NCBI GenBank assembly: GCA_964371655.1
Contig: CAYJOD010000077.1
Span: forward strand, 1 to 31,337
DNA length: 31,337 nucleotides
Source: CAZGSN01 sp964371655
Lineage (GTDB): Bacteria > Desulfobacterota > Binatia > HRBIN30
Direction: 5' to 3'
The number at the start of each line of letters is the position of its first letter. Position 1 is the stretch's first letter. The position numbers were made by a program, and so were the translations under genes. Shown one piece after another: positions 8,739 through 17,508 of this stretch. The notes beneath the pieces were generated by a model. It saw only the letters and a program-made list of their open reading frames with translations, did not search any database and was not told the origin of the DNA.

Positions 8739-9758
8739 ATGAGCACTTCGTTGGAATCCGTCGCTAAGGCTTTGGTCGCGCCGAACAAGGGCATTCTCGC
8801 TGCGGACGAGAGCAGCGGCACGATCAAGAAACGCTTCGACTCGATTGGCGCGGAATCGACGGAGGAGAATCGACGCGGCTATCGGCAGATGCTGTTCACC
8901 ACCAAGGGAGCGGCGAGCTACATCAGCGGGGTCATCCTCTTCGATGAGACGCTTCGGCAGAAGGCCGACGATGGGACTCCGTTGGCCAAGTTGCTCAGCG
9001 ACCAAGGCATCATCCCCGGCATCAAGGTCGACAAGGGTACGAAGCCGCTGCCGTTCGCGGCCAAGGAACTTATCACCGAAGGCCTCGACGGCCTGCGCGA
9101 GCGCCTGGTGGAGTACCGCGACCTCGGCGCCAAGTTCGCCAAGTGGCGCGCGGTCATCGACATCGGCGACGGCATCCCGAGCGGCTACTGCATTCAAACC
9201 AACGCCCACGCCCTGGCCCGCTATGCAGCGCTCTGCGTCGAGCAGGGCTTGGTCCCAATCGTCGAGCCCGAGGTGTTGATGGATGGTGGTCACACCATCG
9301 AAGATTGCTTCGAGGCCACCGAACGCACCCTGCACACCGTGTTCAACGAGCTCTACATGCAGCGTGTGCCGCTCGAGCAAATCCTGCTCAAGCCCAACAT
9401 GGTCATCTCCGGGAAGAAGTGCCCGCAGCAATCGTCCCCGCGCCAGGTCGCCGAAGAAACGATCCGCTGCTTCCAGCGCGTCGTCCCCGCGGCCTTGTGC
9501 GGCATCGTGTTCCTGTCCGGCGGACAAGGCGACGAGCAGGCGACAGCGAACTTGAACGAGATGAACAAGATCGGCGGCTTCCCGTGGCAGCTGAGCTTCT
9601 CCTACGGTCGTGCCTTGCAGGCGCCGGCGCTCAAGGCGTGGAGCGGGAAGAAGGAGAATCTCGCGGCCGGGCAGCGCGCCTTTTTGCATCGCGCCAAATG
9701 CAACGGCGCCGCGCGCAGCGGCAGCTACACCGAGGCCATGGAACGCGGCGCCGCCTAG
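8739..9758 (+). CDS. Class I fructose-bisphosphate aldolase
   Basis: 339 residues from the ATG at 8739; a TTG three bases upstream is also possible. It cleaves or forms fructose-1,6-bisphosphate from dihydroxyacetone phosphate and glyceraldehyde-3-phosphate in glycolysis and gluconeogenesis. The family signature AADES is at 21-25. The Schiff-base lysine is K218 in LLKPNMV, and VEPEVLMDG (about 175-183) gives an active-site Glu. It is the animal/plant-type class I enzyme rather than the archaeal DhnA type or zinc class II. GGAGG lies upstream (8723-8727). It is monocistronic by context, with palindromes on both sides. Confidence 0.96.
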   Translation: MSTSLESVAKALVAPNKGILAADESSGTIKKRFDSIGAESTEENRRGYRQMLFTTKGAASYISGVILFDETLRQKADDGTPLAKLLSDQGIIPGIKVDKGTKPLPFAAKELITEGLDGLRERLVEYRDLGAKFAKWRAVIDIGDGIPSGYCIQTNAHALARYAALCVEQGLVPIVEPEVLMDGGHTIEDCFEATERTLHTVFNELYMQRVPLEQILLKPNMVISGKKCPQQSSPRQVAEETIRCFQRVVPAALCGIVFLSGGQGDEQATANLNEMNKIGGFPWQLSFSYGRALQAPALKAWSGKKENLAAGQRAFLHRAKCNGAARSGSYTEAMERGAA

Positions 9759-9774
9759 GCTCGCGTAGTTTCCG

Positions 9775-9895
9775 CGGCGGCGGGCTCCAGGTGGGCTGAA
9801 GCCCGCAACTACGGCTGTGATTGCGGAACACCGACAAGGTGGCGTGTTGACGAGAATGTAGTTGCGGGCTTGAGCCCGCTTGAGCCCGCCGCCGT
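9775..9895. repeat. 38-bp inverted repeat, gcgggctgaagcccgcaac family
   Basis: The left arm (9775-9813) and right arm (9859-9895) are complementary over nearly 38 bp with few mismatches, separated by a ~45-nt loop. Each arm also contains its own small palindrome (gggctgaagccc, gggcttgagccc). It starts 17 bp after the aldolase stop, between convergent genes, so it may help terminate transcription. Confidence 0.8.
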
Positions 9896-9911
9896 TCACG
9901 ACACAAGACTG

Positions 9912-10033
9912 CACCGCAGAGACGCAGAGGCGCGGAGAAGAAACTATCCAGAGTGTTTGGAATCAATCCGGCCAAAGCCGTGATTTCTTCCAACAATTCA
10001 GGAACTTCTCTGTGTCTCGGCGTCTCTGCGGTG
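9912..10033. repeat. Long palindrome, cgcagaga-unit family
   Basis: The left arm (9912-9940, starting caccgcagagacgcagagg) pairs with the right arm (10005-10033, ending cgtctctgcggtg) with about 24 of 29 positions complementary. The arms are loose tandem copies of the 8-mer cgcagaga, and the purine-rich arm comes first. A ~64-nt unpaired centre lies between. It ends 12 bp before the stop of the convergent dehydrogenase gene. Confidence 0.82.
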
Positions 10034-10044
10034 AGAATTCCCAG

Positions 10045-11226
10045 CTAGCCGCGTGGCAAACCGAGCACTTGCGTGGCGATGATGCCACGCATGATCTCCG
10101 ACGTACCTGAGGCGATGCTCGCCGCCGGCGCGCTGAGGAAGCCGTGCTGTGCCCATTGCTCCACAGTGCTCGGACCGCCGCCGGGTTCCGGGGTTTCATA
10201 CAGCTGACAGGCGGGACCGAGAATCGACATCGCGATGTTCGGCATGGCCTTGATCAGATCCGTCCAGTGCAACTTGATGATGGACGCCTCCGGCCCGGGC
10301 ATACCCATGCGCAAGAGCTTGTCGAGCGTGCGCTGGCAGGTGTTCCCGAAGATTTCGACACCGAGGTAGACTTCAGCCAGGGCCTGACGCAGATGCGGAT
10401 CGCGCGTGGCACCGCGAGCGCGCGCAAACTGCATGAGGCCATCGCGCATTTTCTTCAGCTGGATACCCATCTCGACGACGTAGAGGATGCCGCGCTCGTT
10501 CTGTAGCGCCGCCGTGATAATCGGCCACCCTTTGTGGAGCTCGCCGAGCAGGTTGGCGCGCGGGACGCGCACGTTCTCGAAAAATACTTCATTGAACTCC
10601 GCCATGCCGCCCATCTGTCGCAGCGGGCGCACGCTGATCCCCGCACTCTTCATGTCGATGAGCAGACAGGAGACACCGTCGCGACGCTTCGAGCTCGGGT
10701 CGGTCCGCACAAAGGCGAAACACCAGTCGGCATGCTGCGCCAGCGTCGTCCACACCTTCTGGCCGTTGACGATGAAGTGATCCCCGTCGAGGACCGCCAT
10801 CGTGCGCAACGACGCCAAGTCGGAACCGGCCCCAGGCTCGGAGAACCCACAACACCAAACGTCCTCGGCAGAAAGGATGCGGGGCGCGAAGCGGTGCTTC
10901 TGCTCCTCGGTTCCGAACGCCAGGATTGGCGGTCCGACGATGCCGACGCCGAGCGCGTTGATCACTTCCGGGGTTCCGGCGCGACTCATCTCCTGGGTGT
11001 AGACGATCTGCTCCTGGATCGACGCGCCGCGCCCGCCGAATTCCCGTGGCCAGGTGATCCCCACCCAGCGCGCGTCGGCGAGCTTCTTCTGCCACGCCCG
11101 CAGGCGCGCGATGCGCTCGTGTTCCGGTAGCTGCGCCGCGCCTTGCAGACGCAACTGGTCGTCGATGTTGCTTTCAAGCCAAGTCCGCAGCTCAGTGCGA
11201 AACGCGTCGAGTCCACTGTCGCTCAT
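10045..11226 (-). CDS. Acyl-CoA dehydrogenase, LCAD/IVD (FadE)-like
   Basis: 393 residues from the ATG at 11226 (MSDSG...). In-frame upstream starts at 11247 (ATG) and 11262 (TTG) exist, but the shorter form matches the family N-terminus. FAD-dependent acyl-CoA oxidation to enoyl-CoA is expected. GFSEPGAGSD (about 127-136) is the flavin-side motif. The usual C-terminal catalytic Glu is replaced by S373 (ASGTSEIMR). E244 (LQNERG) instead occupies the helix-G position where LCAD and isovaleryl-CoA dehydrogenase carry their base. This suggests a long- or branched-chain, or FadE-type, substrate. It is a distinct paralogue of the 7298 enzyme, not a recent duplicate. Confidence 0.93.
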   Translation of the reverse strand: MSDSGLDAFRTELRTWLESNIDDQLRLQGAAQLPEHERIARLRAWQKKLADARWVGITWPREFGGRGASIQEQIVYTQEMSRAGTPEVINALGVGIVGPPILAFGTEEQKHRFAPRILSAEDVWCCGFSEPGAGSDLASLRTMAVLDGDHFIVNGQKVWTTLAQHADWCFAFVRTDPSSKRRDGVSCLLIDMKSAGISVRPLRQMGGMAEFNEVFFENVRVPRANLLGELHKGWPIITAALQNERGILYVVEMGIQLKKMRDGLMQFARARGATRDPHLRQALAEVYLGVEIFGNTCQRTLDKLLRMGMPGPEASIIKLHWTDLIKAMPNIAMSILGPACQLYETPEPGGGPSTVEQWAQHGFLSAPAASIASGTSEIMRGIIATQVLGLPRG

Positions 11227-11277
11227 GGCTCCTGGTTCTACTTGCATGACGGTGTGTGTCAACGACGGTGGGCCACG

Positions 11278-11373
11278 CCAAAGTCGTTGCCGGAGGACCT
11301 GCCTGGGAGCGCGGGCATCCTGCCGGCGCGAATCACGCCGCCTGGAAGGCGGCGCTCCCAGGGATACAGAACG
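11278..11373. repeat. Three-stem REP-like element, copy 2
   Basis: Second copy of the 8467-8562 sequence, beginning caaagtcgttg and ending atacagaac. Its outer stem is a perfect 11 bp (cctgggagcgc 11302-11312 with gcgctcccagg 11352-11362), enclosing two inner hairpins. The outer stem is longer than in copy 1, and the differences keep the pairing. It sits upstream of the minus-strand dehydrogenase and downstream of hypE. Confidence 0.8.
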
Positions 11374-11424
11374 TCAGGGAGTAGCGATGCGATAGCACGT
11401 GAGTTTCAAAGCCTCCGTTGGTAG

Positions 11425-11444
11425 AGGCCCCCGTGCCTGCCCTC
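11425..11444. repeat. 20-mer shared with 103-122
   Basis: Exact copy of the intergenic 20-mer at 103-122, located 5 bp beyond the hypE stop. Both copies lie 3' of minus-strand genes, so they may be part of a dispersed 3'-flanking repeat. Confidence 0.7.
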
Positions 11445-11448
11445 TTCG

Positions 11449-12498
11449 CTAACAAATCCGCGGCAGCGGCGCGCCACTGGGCTCGTCCACAACCCTCAGG
11501 CTGCCGAGCGTCGTTCGCAGTAGTACTGGTGGCGAGGGCGGCGACGTCGCCGTCACTTCTCCGATGATCGCCGCCTGTGCACCCAAGGGCTGCCGCTGCA
11601 GGCAGGCCAGCGCCGCGGCGGCGGCCGCGGGCGGCACGACACAGACGAGCTTGCCCTCATTGGCGACGTAGAGCGGATCGAGGCCGAGGATCTCGCAGGC
11701 GCCGCGCACCGCGGCGGACACGGGCAAGGAGCCCTCGTCGACAACCACCGACACCGCCGCGGCGTCGCAAAGCTCGTGCAGGACGGCGGAGACGCCGCCG
11801 CGGGTGGCGTCGCGCATGAAGTGGACGTCGATGCCCGCATCGAGGAGCGCCGCGATCATGCCGTGCAACGGAGCGCTGTCGCTGCACAGGGTCGTCTCCA
11901 GGCCGAGCTGCTCGCGCGCACTCAGAATGGTGATGCCGTGATCGCCCAGCGTGCCGCTCACCAAGATTCGATCGCCGGCGCGCACCCGCGGCGCACCGAG
12001 ATCGACGTCGGGACGCAGAACGCCGACACCGCTGGTATTCACGAAGAGCTGATCGGCGGCACCACGCGGCACGACTTTCACGTCGCCGGTGACCACCTGC
12101 ACCGCACATTGGCGCGCGGCGTCGCGCACACTGACAACCACCCGGTGCAGCACGTCGAGTGACAGCCCCTCTTCGAGGATCAGCGCCAAGCTCAGATACA
12201 ACGGCCGCGCGCCGCACACGGCGAGGTCGTTGACGGTGCCGTAGACGGCGAGCTTGCCGATATCGCCCCCGGGAAAGAACAACGGCGTGACCACATACGA
12301 ATCGGTGCTCATCACACACCGCCCCGCCAACTCCGGCAGCACCGCTGCGTCGGCCAATGGGCGCAGAAACTCGTTGTCGAGCTCGGCCAGCAGGATCTCG
12401 CGAATCAACCGCCGCGCCAGCCCCGCCCCTTCTCCGTGCGCAAGCAGGACTCGGTCATCAGCACCGTGAGGCGTCGGACAACTCGTCATAGGCGTCAT
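11449..12498 (-). CDS. hypE: Hydrogenase maturation protein HypE
   Basis: 349 residues. HypE receives a carbamoyl group from HypF on its C-terminal cysteine and dehydrates it with ATP to a thiocyanate, the source of the CN ligands of the NiFe site. The protein has the AIR-synthase/PurM-type two-domain fold with typical motifs (STDSYVVTP, GTVNDLAVCGA, GDVKVV, RDATRGG). It ends in PRIC with the essential terminal Cys in place. The start at 12498 has only a weak ribosome site; the in-frame ATG at 12489 is an alternative. It is the last gene of the hydrogenase block, separated from hypD by a 162-bp gap holding a long hairpin. The first bases of that gap also carry an unpaired half-element (gtccctgaagtcctt). 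Confidence 0.96.
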   Translation of the reverse strand: MTPMTSCPTPHGADDRVLLAHGEGAGLARRLIREILLAELDNEFLRPLADAAVLPELAGRCVMSTDSYVVTPLFFPGGDIGKLAVYGTVNDLAVCGARPLYLSLALILEEGLSLDVLHRVVVSVRDAARQCAVQVVTGDVKVVPRGAADQLFVNTSGVGVLRPDVDLGAPRVRAGDRILVSGTLGDHGITILSAREQLGLETTLCSDSAPLHGMIAALLDAGIDVHFMRDATRGGVSAVLHELCDAAAVSVVVDEGSLPVSAAVRGACEILGLDPLYVANEGKLVCVVPPAAAAAALACLQRQPLGAQAAIIGEVTATSPPSPPVLLRTTLGSLRVVDEPSGAPLPRIC

Positions 12499-12551
12499 GA
12501 GTCCCTTAGGTCCCTGAAGTCCTTGCCCGACAGAGCCGGAACCGGATCAGG

Positions 12552-12653
12552 AAGAAATGGAAAACAGGAAACCGAAAACCGGAGACGGGGAACCGGCAAA
12601 TTCACCGGTGTCCTGTTTTCCGTTTCCTGTTTCCGGTTTTCCATTTTCTTTCC
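12552..12653. repeat. Long palindrome, GAAAACCGG family, between hypD and hypE
   Basis: The left arm (12552-12596, iterating ggaaaaccgg-like 7-9-mers) pairs with the right arm (12605-12653, the complementary ttttccggttt run) nearly end to end; the loop is about 8 nt. The sequence around the loop (cggcaaattcaccggtgtcc) is almost identical in the copy at 16932-17030. The stem base is A-rich on the 5' side and T-rich on the 3' side on both strands, as in a bidirectional intrinsic terminator. Confidence 0.88.
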
Positions 12654-12660
12654 GTGCTGC

Positions 12661-13773
<1,113 letters not shown>

Positions 13774-13823
13774 CCCGAACACCCTCAGTTCGAACCACCC
13801 AGACGAGCCGTGACGTGATGAAA

Positions 13824-13937
13824 GAAGGCTCGCGCAAAGACGCAAAGACGCAAAGGCAAGGCGCTGAGCATGTGCTTCACTCGAGGGGCTCGTTTCTGAA
13901 AGCAGATTTGCGGTCTTGGCGCCTTGGCGCGAGAAAC
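13824..13937. repeat. Long palindrome, cgcaaaga-unit family, between hypC and hypD
   Basis: The left arm (13824-13857) contains repeated gcaaagac units. It pairs imperfectly with the right arm (13904-13937, cggtcttggcgccttggcgcg), with roughly three quarters of positions complementary and a ~46-nt centre. The purine-rich arm comes first. It fills most of the hypC-hypD gap and would be transcribed with the hyp genes. Confidence 0.8.
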
Positions 13938-14022
13938 TTCTTCGTCAAATCTAAGCTCCATGCCCTGCCGCTCTTTCATGCATCGGCGTTCACTTGCGTC
14001 CATCAGTGGTCCAATTGAGTTC

Positions 14023-14253
14023 TTATGATTCGAGCGCCTCGTCCCCCAAGATCGCCGCGACGCGCTGTGCTTCGATCGCGTCGATGCGGCTGATCGCGAC
14101 TCCGGCATGCACGATCACGTAATCGCCAGGCACAGCCTCGGGCACGCATTCGACACACACCTGGCGGCGGATGCCACCGAAGTCGACCAGCGCCGTCGCC
14201 AGCACACGGCCGTGATCGATCTCGATGATTTGTCCGGGGACGCCGAGGCACAT
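14023..14253 (-). CDS. hypC: Hydrogenase maturation chaperone HypC
   Basis: 76 residues from the ATG at 14253 (MCLGVPGQI). HypC is a small OB-fold chaperone that binds HypD and the hydrogenase large subunit and carries the Fe(CN)2CO unit. The essential C2 directly after the initiator Met is present and fixes the start. The core motif VDFGG(I)RR and the closing AISRIDAIEA helix are typical. The start lies 7 bp after the hypF stop, suggesting co-transcription. A HypC rather than HybG-like paralogue is assumed because it is the only one visible. Confidence 0.97.
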   Translation of the reverse strand: MCLGVPGQIIEIDHGRVLATALVDFGGIRRQVCVECVPEAVPGDYVIVHAGVAISRIDAIEAQRVAAILGDEALES

Positions 14254-14260
14254 GGAGGCA

Positions 14261-16615
14261 CTATACCGCGAACCGCGACCCGCAACTTGCATCGAGAACA
14301 GCGGCGGCGAGTTGGCCGACGGCGAGGCCGCCGTCGCCGGGAGGGACGACGCGTGGAACGTAGACGCGTTTAGCTTGGGCGCGGATGGCTTCGGCGGTGC
14401 GCTCGCAGAGCAGGCGGTTCTGGAAGCAACCGCCACCAAGCACCACGTCGTTCAGCGGTTGCGTCGCGACGACCTGGGCCGCGGCTTGCGCCAGGGCATT
14501 GTGAAAGCGGGCGGCGATCACACCTCGCTCGACCTGTGCCGCGACGTCGCCGACGACCCGCGCCAGCATCGGTCGCCAGTCGAGGTAGTCGATGTCACCT
14601 AGATGCAGCGGCATCGGGTAGGCCTCGACAACATTCGGATCCGCCACCGACTCAAGGTAGCAGGCGGCCTCGCCCTCGTAGGATACTGTCCCGACACCGA
14701 GCGCCAGCGCCGCCACCACGTCGAACAAACGGCCGACACTCGACGTCTGCGGTGCGTGAACGCGGCGCTCGATCATCGCCGCCAGCGACTCGGCTTGGCG
14801 CGGCTCCAGGCCGAGCTCGGCAGCGGCGCTCATGGCGTGCTGGCGAGAAATCGCAAACAACGCCGCGAACGCCGTCCGCTGCGGATTGCGAATCGCCGCC
14901 TCGCCGCCCGGCAAGGCAAAGGGCAACAACGAAGCGATGCGCCGGAATCCGTGCGCGTCCACGCGCAACACCTCGCCGCCCCAGAGCTCGGCATCGGCCC
15001 CGAGCCCGGTTCCGTCCCACGTCACCGCCTGCACCTCGCGATCGAGAAGTCCATGCTCGGCCATGCACGCCAGGGCATGGGCATGATGGTGTTGGACACG
15101 CACGACTTCACCGCCCTGACTCTGTGCCCAGCGGCTGCTGAAGTAATCGGGGTGGAGATCGCAAGCGCGACGCCGCGGCGCGCATCCGTAGAGCCGCGTC
15201 AGGTCGGTCACCGCCGCCTCGAACGCGACGCGCGTTTGCGCTTCCTCCAAGTCACCGATGTGCGGCGCGAGCACGGCTTGCGTACCGCTCCACAGCGCCG
15301 GCGCGTTCTTCATATGAGCTCCGGCGGCAAGCGTCGGGGCGATGCCGCGACGCCGCGCGAGCACCTCGATCGCGGGCAGAGCCTGCGGTGCCAGACCGCG
15401 AGCGAGACGCAAGGTGATGGGCTGTGCGCCGATGACGCGCACAACGGAATCATCGACACGACGCACGATCGGGCGGTCGTGCACCAAGAACACATCGGCG
15501 ATGTCGCCGAGAGTGGCGCAGACCTGTCGCTCGTCTATGACGATCGGCTCATCGCGACGATTGCCGCTGGTCGCCACGAGCGCGCTGCCGACACGGCCGA
15601 GCAACAACTGATGGAGCGGAGTGGCCGGCAGGAAGATGCCCAGCGTATTCAGACCGGGGGCGACGTTGGGGGCGATGCTCGCGCGCACGCAGCGCTTGTC
15701 GAGCACGACGATGGGCGTGGCGGCGGATTGAAGCGCGTCTCGTTCCGCCGCCGACAGCGCGACCAGCTCGTCCATGTCGGGCAGCATGACGGCAAACGGC
15801 TTCGCCGGCCGCTGCTTGCGTTCTCGCAAGCGTTGCACCGCGGTGTCGCGGTCGGCACGGACGAGGAGTTGGAAACCACCCAAGCCTTTCAGAGCAACGA
15901 TGCTGCCGCCCTGCAGCGCGGCGGCCGCGGCGTCGACGGCCTCTGCGCCGTTGGCGATGACCGCACCGTTACGATCCCACAAGCCGACTCGCGGGCCACA
16001 CGTCGTGCACGAGTTGCTCTGCGAGTGGTAGCGCCGATCGCTCGCGCTCGCGTACTCCGCGGCGCAGATGGGGCACATCGTGAAGTCCCGCATCGAGGTC
16101 GCGTCGCGGTCGTACGGGAGAGTCTCGATCACCGAATAGCGCGGGCCGCAGGCCGTGCACGTGGTGAAGGCGTAGGCGTGGCGGCGGTCGCCTGGGTCGG
16201 ACACCTGGCGCCGGCAATCGGCGCAGACGCTGCGGTCGGCAGGCACGCGCGCCGCCGTGGCGCCGGCGCCGACGCTGGCGCCGATCTCCATCGTGATGCA
16301 GCCTGTCGCCGCGATAGGCTGTGCATCCATGGACTCGATCACCGACGCGGCCGGAGCGCAGCCGCGCAGCTGGTACTGAAATTCACCGATCGCGACGGCG
16401 GCGCCCTCGACGACGATCGCGACTCCTTCGGGTGTGTTGCGCACCTGTCCGCGCAGACCGAGACGTTCGGCGAGACGTGCGACGAAGGGGCGAAAGCCGA
16501 CCCCTTGCACGTGACCGCGCACGAGCAGCTGCCACGCCACGGTCGCATCATCACCGGCGTAGGCCTCCGGCGACAGGCCTGTGTCAGGCGTCGTTGCAGC
16601 GCGCTCGCAGCTCAT
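14261..16615 (-). CDS. hypF: Carbamoyltransferase HypF
   Basis: 784 residues, full length. HypF activates carbamoyl phosphate with ATP and transfers the carbamoyl group to HypE's C-terminal Cys. Domains in order are: acylphosphatase (VRGHVQGVGFRPF, about 33-45); two Zn fingers with CxxC pairs (CADC, CTAC, CPIC, CTTC, about 130-205); YrdC-like (KGLGGFQLL, RPAKPFAVM); and a Kae1-like carbamoyltransferase (VQHHHAHA, WDGTGLG, GGCFQNRLL). All key motifs look intact. Its ATG overlaps the hypA stop by 4 bp (ATGA). A long open frame on the opposite strand is a GC-rich shadow. Confidence 0.97.
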   Translation of the reverse strand: MSCERAATTPDTGLSPEAYAGDDATVAWQLLVRGHVQGVGFRPFVARLAERLGLRGQVRNTPEGVAIVVEGAAVAIGEFQYQLRGCAPAASVIESMDAQPIAATGCITMEIGASVGAGATAARVPADRSVCADCRRQVSDPGDRRHAYAFTTCTACGPRYSVIETLPYDRDATSMRDFTMCPICAAEYASASDRRYHSQSNSCTTCGPRVGLWDRNGAVIANGAEAVDAAAAALQGGSIVALKGLGGFQLLVRADRDTAVQRLRERKQRPAKPFAVMLPDMDELVALSAAERDALQSAATPIVVLDKRCVRASIAPNVAPGLNTLGIFLPATPLHQLLLGRVGSALVATSGNRRDEPIVIDERQVCATLGDIADVFLVHDRPIVRRVDDSVVRVIGAQPITLRLARGLAPQALPAIEVLARRRGIAPTLAAGAHMKNAPALWSGTQAVLAPHIGDLEEAQTRVAFEAAVTDLTRLYGCAPRRRACDLHPDYFSSRWAQSQGGEVVRVQHHHAHALACMAEHGLLDREVQAVTWDGTGLGADAELWGGEVLRVDAHGFRRIASLLPFALPGGEAAIRNPQRTAFAALFAISRQHAMSAAAELGLEPRQAESLAAMIERRVHAPQTSSVGRLFDVVAALALGVGTVSYEGEAACYLESVADPNVVEAYPMPLHLGDIDYLDWRPMLARVVGDVAAQVERGVIAARFHNALAQAAAQVVATQPLNDVVLGGGCFQNRLLCERTAEAIRAQAKRVYVPRVVPPGDGGLAVGQLAAAVLDASCGSRFAV

Positions 16616-16875
16616 GCCGTTTCCGTCGTCTCATCCACATCCACGCTTTCGAGACTGAGCTCGTGCAGGGCGGTGGTGATTTCGATCTCGAGCAACGCGT
16701 TCTCCGCCACCGTGCCGTGCGCCGCGGCAACGAAATGTTCGCGCAGATGCTCGGCGTCGACGTGGGCCAGCGGACCGATCTTGAGCCGAACGACGCGTAT
16801 GCGATGTGCCTCATGCGCGCGTGCGATCGCTTCGATCTGATGGATCAAGGAACGAAGAAGCGACTGCTCATGCAT
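16612..16875 (-). CDS. hypA: HypA-like nickel chaperone lacking the zinc hairpin
   Basis: 87 residues; HypA is usually about 110-120. The N-terminal Ni-binding MHE (H2) is intact, and residues 1-66 follow the family closely (LKIGPLAHVDAEHL). At residue ~67 (LLEIEITTALHEL) the sequence jumps to the final strand (ELSLESVDVDE). The CxxC...CxxC zinc-ribbon normally between them is absent: there is no cysteine in the whole protein. The reading frame is clean and the stop overlaps hypF (ATGA), so this is an in-frame loss rather than a frameshift. It should still bind Ni through H2, but zinc-dependent regulation or docking must differ. No hypB partner gene lies in this window. Confidence 0.88.
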   Translation of the reverse strand: MHEQSLLRSLIHQIEAIARAHEAHRIRVVRLKIGPLAHVDAEHLREHFVAAAHGTVAENALLEIEITTALHELSLESVDVDETTETA

Positions 16876-16931
16876 GACGGTGCCCGGGCTCAGAGATTTG
16901 TCGATGAAATGCAGACCCGAAAGCGAATCGG

Positions 16932-17030
16932 AAGAAATGGAAAACAGGAAACTGAAAACCGGAGATGGAAAATCGGCAAATTGACCGGTGTCCCGTTTCC
17001 GGTTTCCCGTCTCCGGTTTTCCATTTCTTT
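16932..17030. repeat. Long palindrome, GAAAACCGG family, between protease and hypA
   Basis: Second copy of the 12552-12653 element. The left arm (16932-16975) and right arm (16984-17030) pair over ~45 bp, with the same cggcaaattgaccggtgtcc centre. It lies within the hydrogenase block at the junction between the structural/protease genes and hypA, so it could attenuate or separate the two halves of the transcript. Confidence 0.88.
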
Positions 17031-17049
17031 AGACCCGCCACTGACCATA

Positions 17050-17505
17050 CTAGGACCCCGCTCCGATCAGCTCGCGCACCCGTTGTTGCACGCGCCCGAT
17101 GGCGTCCACGACCGCCGCACTCGGTGTTGCAGCCGCTGTGAACTGTACGGCCTCGACGGCAAGGATGACGATGCACGGCGGCAACACCCCTAGGGTTTCC
17201 GCCAGGCGCAGAGCGGCGGCGGGATTCAAATCGTGGGTCGAACCGGGACGCAGCTGCTCCAGTCGTGCATCCGGCCAAGTCAGCTCGTGCACCACCCCCG
17301 CGCTTGCACCCGACATGATCGCGTCCACAAGAATGAGCGTGCCATCGCCATCCAGGAGATCCAAGAGCTCATGACCGCCGCGTGCGAGATGAAGCGCCGC
17401 CGCGCCGACACCGCTGCGGCGCAGGCCTTCGATCGCCATTTCCCCGACACGATCGTCGCCGTTGGCGCTGCCGCAGCCGACGATACGAATGGGTGCGGGC
17501 AACAC
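17050..17505 (-). CDS. [NiFe]-hydrogenase maturation protease
   Basis: 151 residues, GTG start, HyaD/HybD/HoxW-family fold. It removes the C-terminal tail of the large subunit after nickel insertion. The family motif appears as GCGSANGDDRVG (about 10-21) with the acidic Ni-sensing residue. A second acidic ligand is in ILVDAI (about D62), and a His in GSTHDLN (about 91) fits the third ligand. It starts 3 bp after the hydA stop, and hydA carries a matching nine-residue tail, so the pair are enzyme and substrate by context. Symbols for this family vary (hycI, hoxW, hyaD), so none is assigned. Confidence 0.93.
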   Translation of the reverse strand: MLPAPIRIVGCGSANGDDRVGEMAIEGLRRSGVGAAALHLARGGHELLDLLDGDGTLILVDAIMSGASAGVVHELTWPDARLEQLRPGSTHDLNPAAALRLAETLGVLPPCIVILAVEAVQFTAAATPSAAVVDAIGRVQQRVRELIGAGS

Positions 17506-17508
17506 CGG

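Noticed and set aside
14603..16840. A 745-codon plus-strand open frame opposite hypF
   Set aside because: It is a GC-rich antisense shadow: hypF has every family motif on the other strand, and this frame's translation is Arg/His/Asp-rich low-information sequence.
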